From contig SFEJ01000013.1 of NCBI GenBank assembly GCA_004558035.1, positions 1 to 57,341 on the forward strand: a DNA stretch of 57,341 nucleotides, written 5' to 3'. The position numbers were made by a program, and so were the translations under genes. A model generated the notes under the pieces. The model did not search any database. It was not told where the DNA came from and worked only from the letters and a program-made list of their open reading frames with translations. Each line of letters starts with the position of its first letter. The stretch's first letter is position 1. Source of the stretch: Opitutia bacterium. Lineage in GTDB: Bacteria; Verrucomicrobiota; Verrucomicrobiae; Opitutales; UBA953. Shown here in pieces: positions 56,476-57,341 of the stretch.

Positions 56476-56817
56476 ATGAAAGACTACTACGACACGACAT
56501 TGATAATTACATGTGCCTTGCAGTTTATCCTAGCGTTGGTCCTTTTCCTTTTGCCGACACTAATCGCATTCGGCCGGGAACTTCCTCACAAGTGGGGCAT
56601 TTTTGCCATGAACGTGTTCGGCTCGATTCTGTTCGGCTTGGGCTGGATTATCGCGCTCATTTGGTCGATTTGGCCGCGCGGAACGATTCCAGTGAACGTG
56701 AATGTGGTACAGAGCGTAGGAGAAAACATCCCTGGTAGACGGGTTTGTCCACACTGCGGCACAATCGTGAACGATGGTGCATTCTGCTCAAAATGCGGCG
56801 GAAAATTTAAAGATTGA
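56476..56817 (+). CDS. Superinfection-immunity-like membrane protein with zinc ribbon
   Basis: 113 aa. Two membrane helices with the spacing of the superinfection-immunity (T4 Imm-like) family: LVLFLLPTLIAFGRELPHKWGIFAMNVFGSILFGLGWIIALIWSIW. The C-terminal part has CPHCGTIVNDGAFCSKCG, four Cys as in a zinc ribbon. T4 Imm-like proteins stop DNA injection by other phages, but cellular homologues of this domain are common and have no proven role. It lies 23 bp after the Sel1 gene, probably co-transcribed. Family call is moderate. Confidence 0.7.
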   Translation: MKDYYDTTLIITCALQFILALVLFLLPTLIAFGRELPHKWGIFAMNVFGSILFGLGWIIALIWSIWPRGTIPVNVNVVQSVGENIPGRRVCPHCGTIVNDGAFCSKCGGKFKD

Positions 56818-57341
56818 AAACGTTTAGTATTAAGTCTTTTCGTTTGGCAGAAACAAGCGTATAGAGGCAAGACAATTCCAGTCTTCAATTCAAATGTCCG
56901 CGAACGGTAAGCTCCAGGGGCGATAAGCAACAGTATAGGGCACGCGAATTTGTTCGCGCCGCCCTATGAAACCGGCAAAACGAGCGTTAAAGGAGCGAAA
57001 GCCCGAGCGTGGAGCGTCCCCGCACGCTTCGGCTTGCGTCCTTTCAGTGCTTTGGTGTTGCTATGTAGGGCTCCATTCGCCGCGCTCATTTTGCCCTATG
57101 CTGTTGCTCGACCCCCCTTAGGAGCTTTGGGGCGAAGGCATTCCTGCCTTCGTTCCCGCGGCGATCGGGTGCCGGAAGTGAACATCCGCCGTTCGGGGTT
57201 CCCGCGCCCCGCAGCGAAGACGCGGACGTCTTCGCCCCCAAAGCGTTCCCGCGAGGAATCCGCATGAAATGCGGAACAAGAATAACCCCATGCGGCGGAA
57301 CGCCGCTTGGGGCTGCGTCTCGAAAGGAACACGCGCCTGAA
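56818..57341 (+). other. Gene-free, palindrome-rich tail
   Basis: 524 bp with no credible gene. Two TAGGGY...RCCCTA palindromes (56935-56967 with inner GCGAA/TTCGC; 57065-57099), CGAAGGCA/TGCCTTCG (57133-57152), CGAAGACG/CGTCTTCG (57215-57234) and two CGTTCCCGCG words. This resembles the stem-loop units of the transposase region near 50 kb. Confidence 0.6.

Overview
The window (57,341 bp, GC-rich, coding on both strands) reads like a chromosomal segment of a verrucomicrobial bacterium, most like the Opitutales/Puniceicoccales side of the phylum and probably animal- or mucus-associated. This assignment is inference. It rests on two PEP-CTERM sorting signals, autotransporter-associated beta-strand repeats, a five-gene operon with the order and architecture of the Akkermansia Amuc_1102-1098 cluster, Gram-negative envelope genes (LptE-like, BamD-like, heptose kinase), and a set of glycan- and mucin-type hydrolases. 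No rRNA, CRISPR array or complete prophage is visible.

Layout. 1-5 kb: a small PEP-CTERM protein, an enolase-superfamily MenC-like enzyme, then fabH, a BamD-like TPR protein and an LptE-like lipoprotein. 5-12.8 kb: a PilM(N)-O-P-Q-like operon ending in a 982-aa secretin. 13-26.5 kb: serA, folC-menH-like pair, clpC, a GH20-like hydrolase, a DUF2238 membrane protein, guaB, a transporter plus LysR regulator, a MarC protein, tRNA-Ala. 26.8-43.8 kb: a GH31 lipoprotein with CBM32 and NPCBM modules, a coupled ALDH/iron-ADH pair, a 2,108-aa serine protease with S6 (IgA1-protease/SPATE) motifs followed by beta-strand repeats and a PEP-CTERM tail, tRNA-Glu, tRNA-Asn, ddl, an M60-like metallopeptidase and a heptose-7-phosphate kinase. 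43.9-52.9 kb: the F1Fo ATP synthase operon (atpB-E-F-H-A-G-D-C, minus strand), broken in two places. An IS200-like (RAYT-type) transposase with flanking palindromes lies between atpF and atpH. A translationally coupled pair (an exported protein resembling phage MuF-type nuclease domains, and a truncated DinD) lies between atpG and atpD. 53-57.3 kb: an acetyl-CoA hydrolase/CoA-transferase, then a lower-GC patch with a small DNA-binding-like protein, a Sel1-repeat protein, a superinfection-immunity-like zinc-ribbon membrane protein, and a gene-free tail rich in palindromes.

The most pervasive signal is not a gene. The 10-mer CGTTCCCGCG / CGCGGGAACG (core GTTCCCG/CGGGAAC) is scattered through genes and spacers in both orientations; I count 20 cores by eye in the first 5 kb. 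Placed head to head, the same word forms the stems of at least four rho-independent terminators. This is the behaviour of DNA uptake sequences in Neisseria and Pasteurellaceae, and the window also encodes a PilQ-like secretin operon. The word is absent from the Sel1 gene, as expected for recent foreign DNA.

Other repeats: an inverted-repeat element built from CGAAT units at several junctions of the atp operon, palindromes of the form TAGGGY...RCCCTA near the transposase and at the right end, and A/T-rich tandem units near 0.7, 21.6 and 26.8 kb. All homology statements come from motifs and remembered family features; no database search was run.
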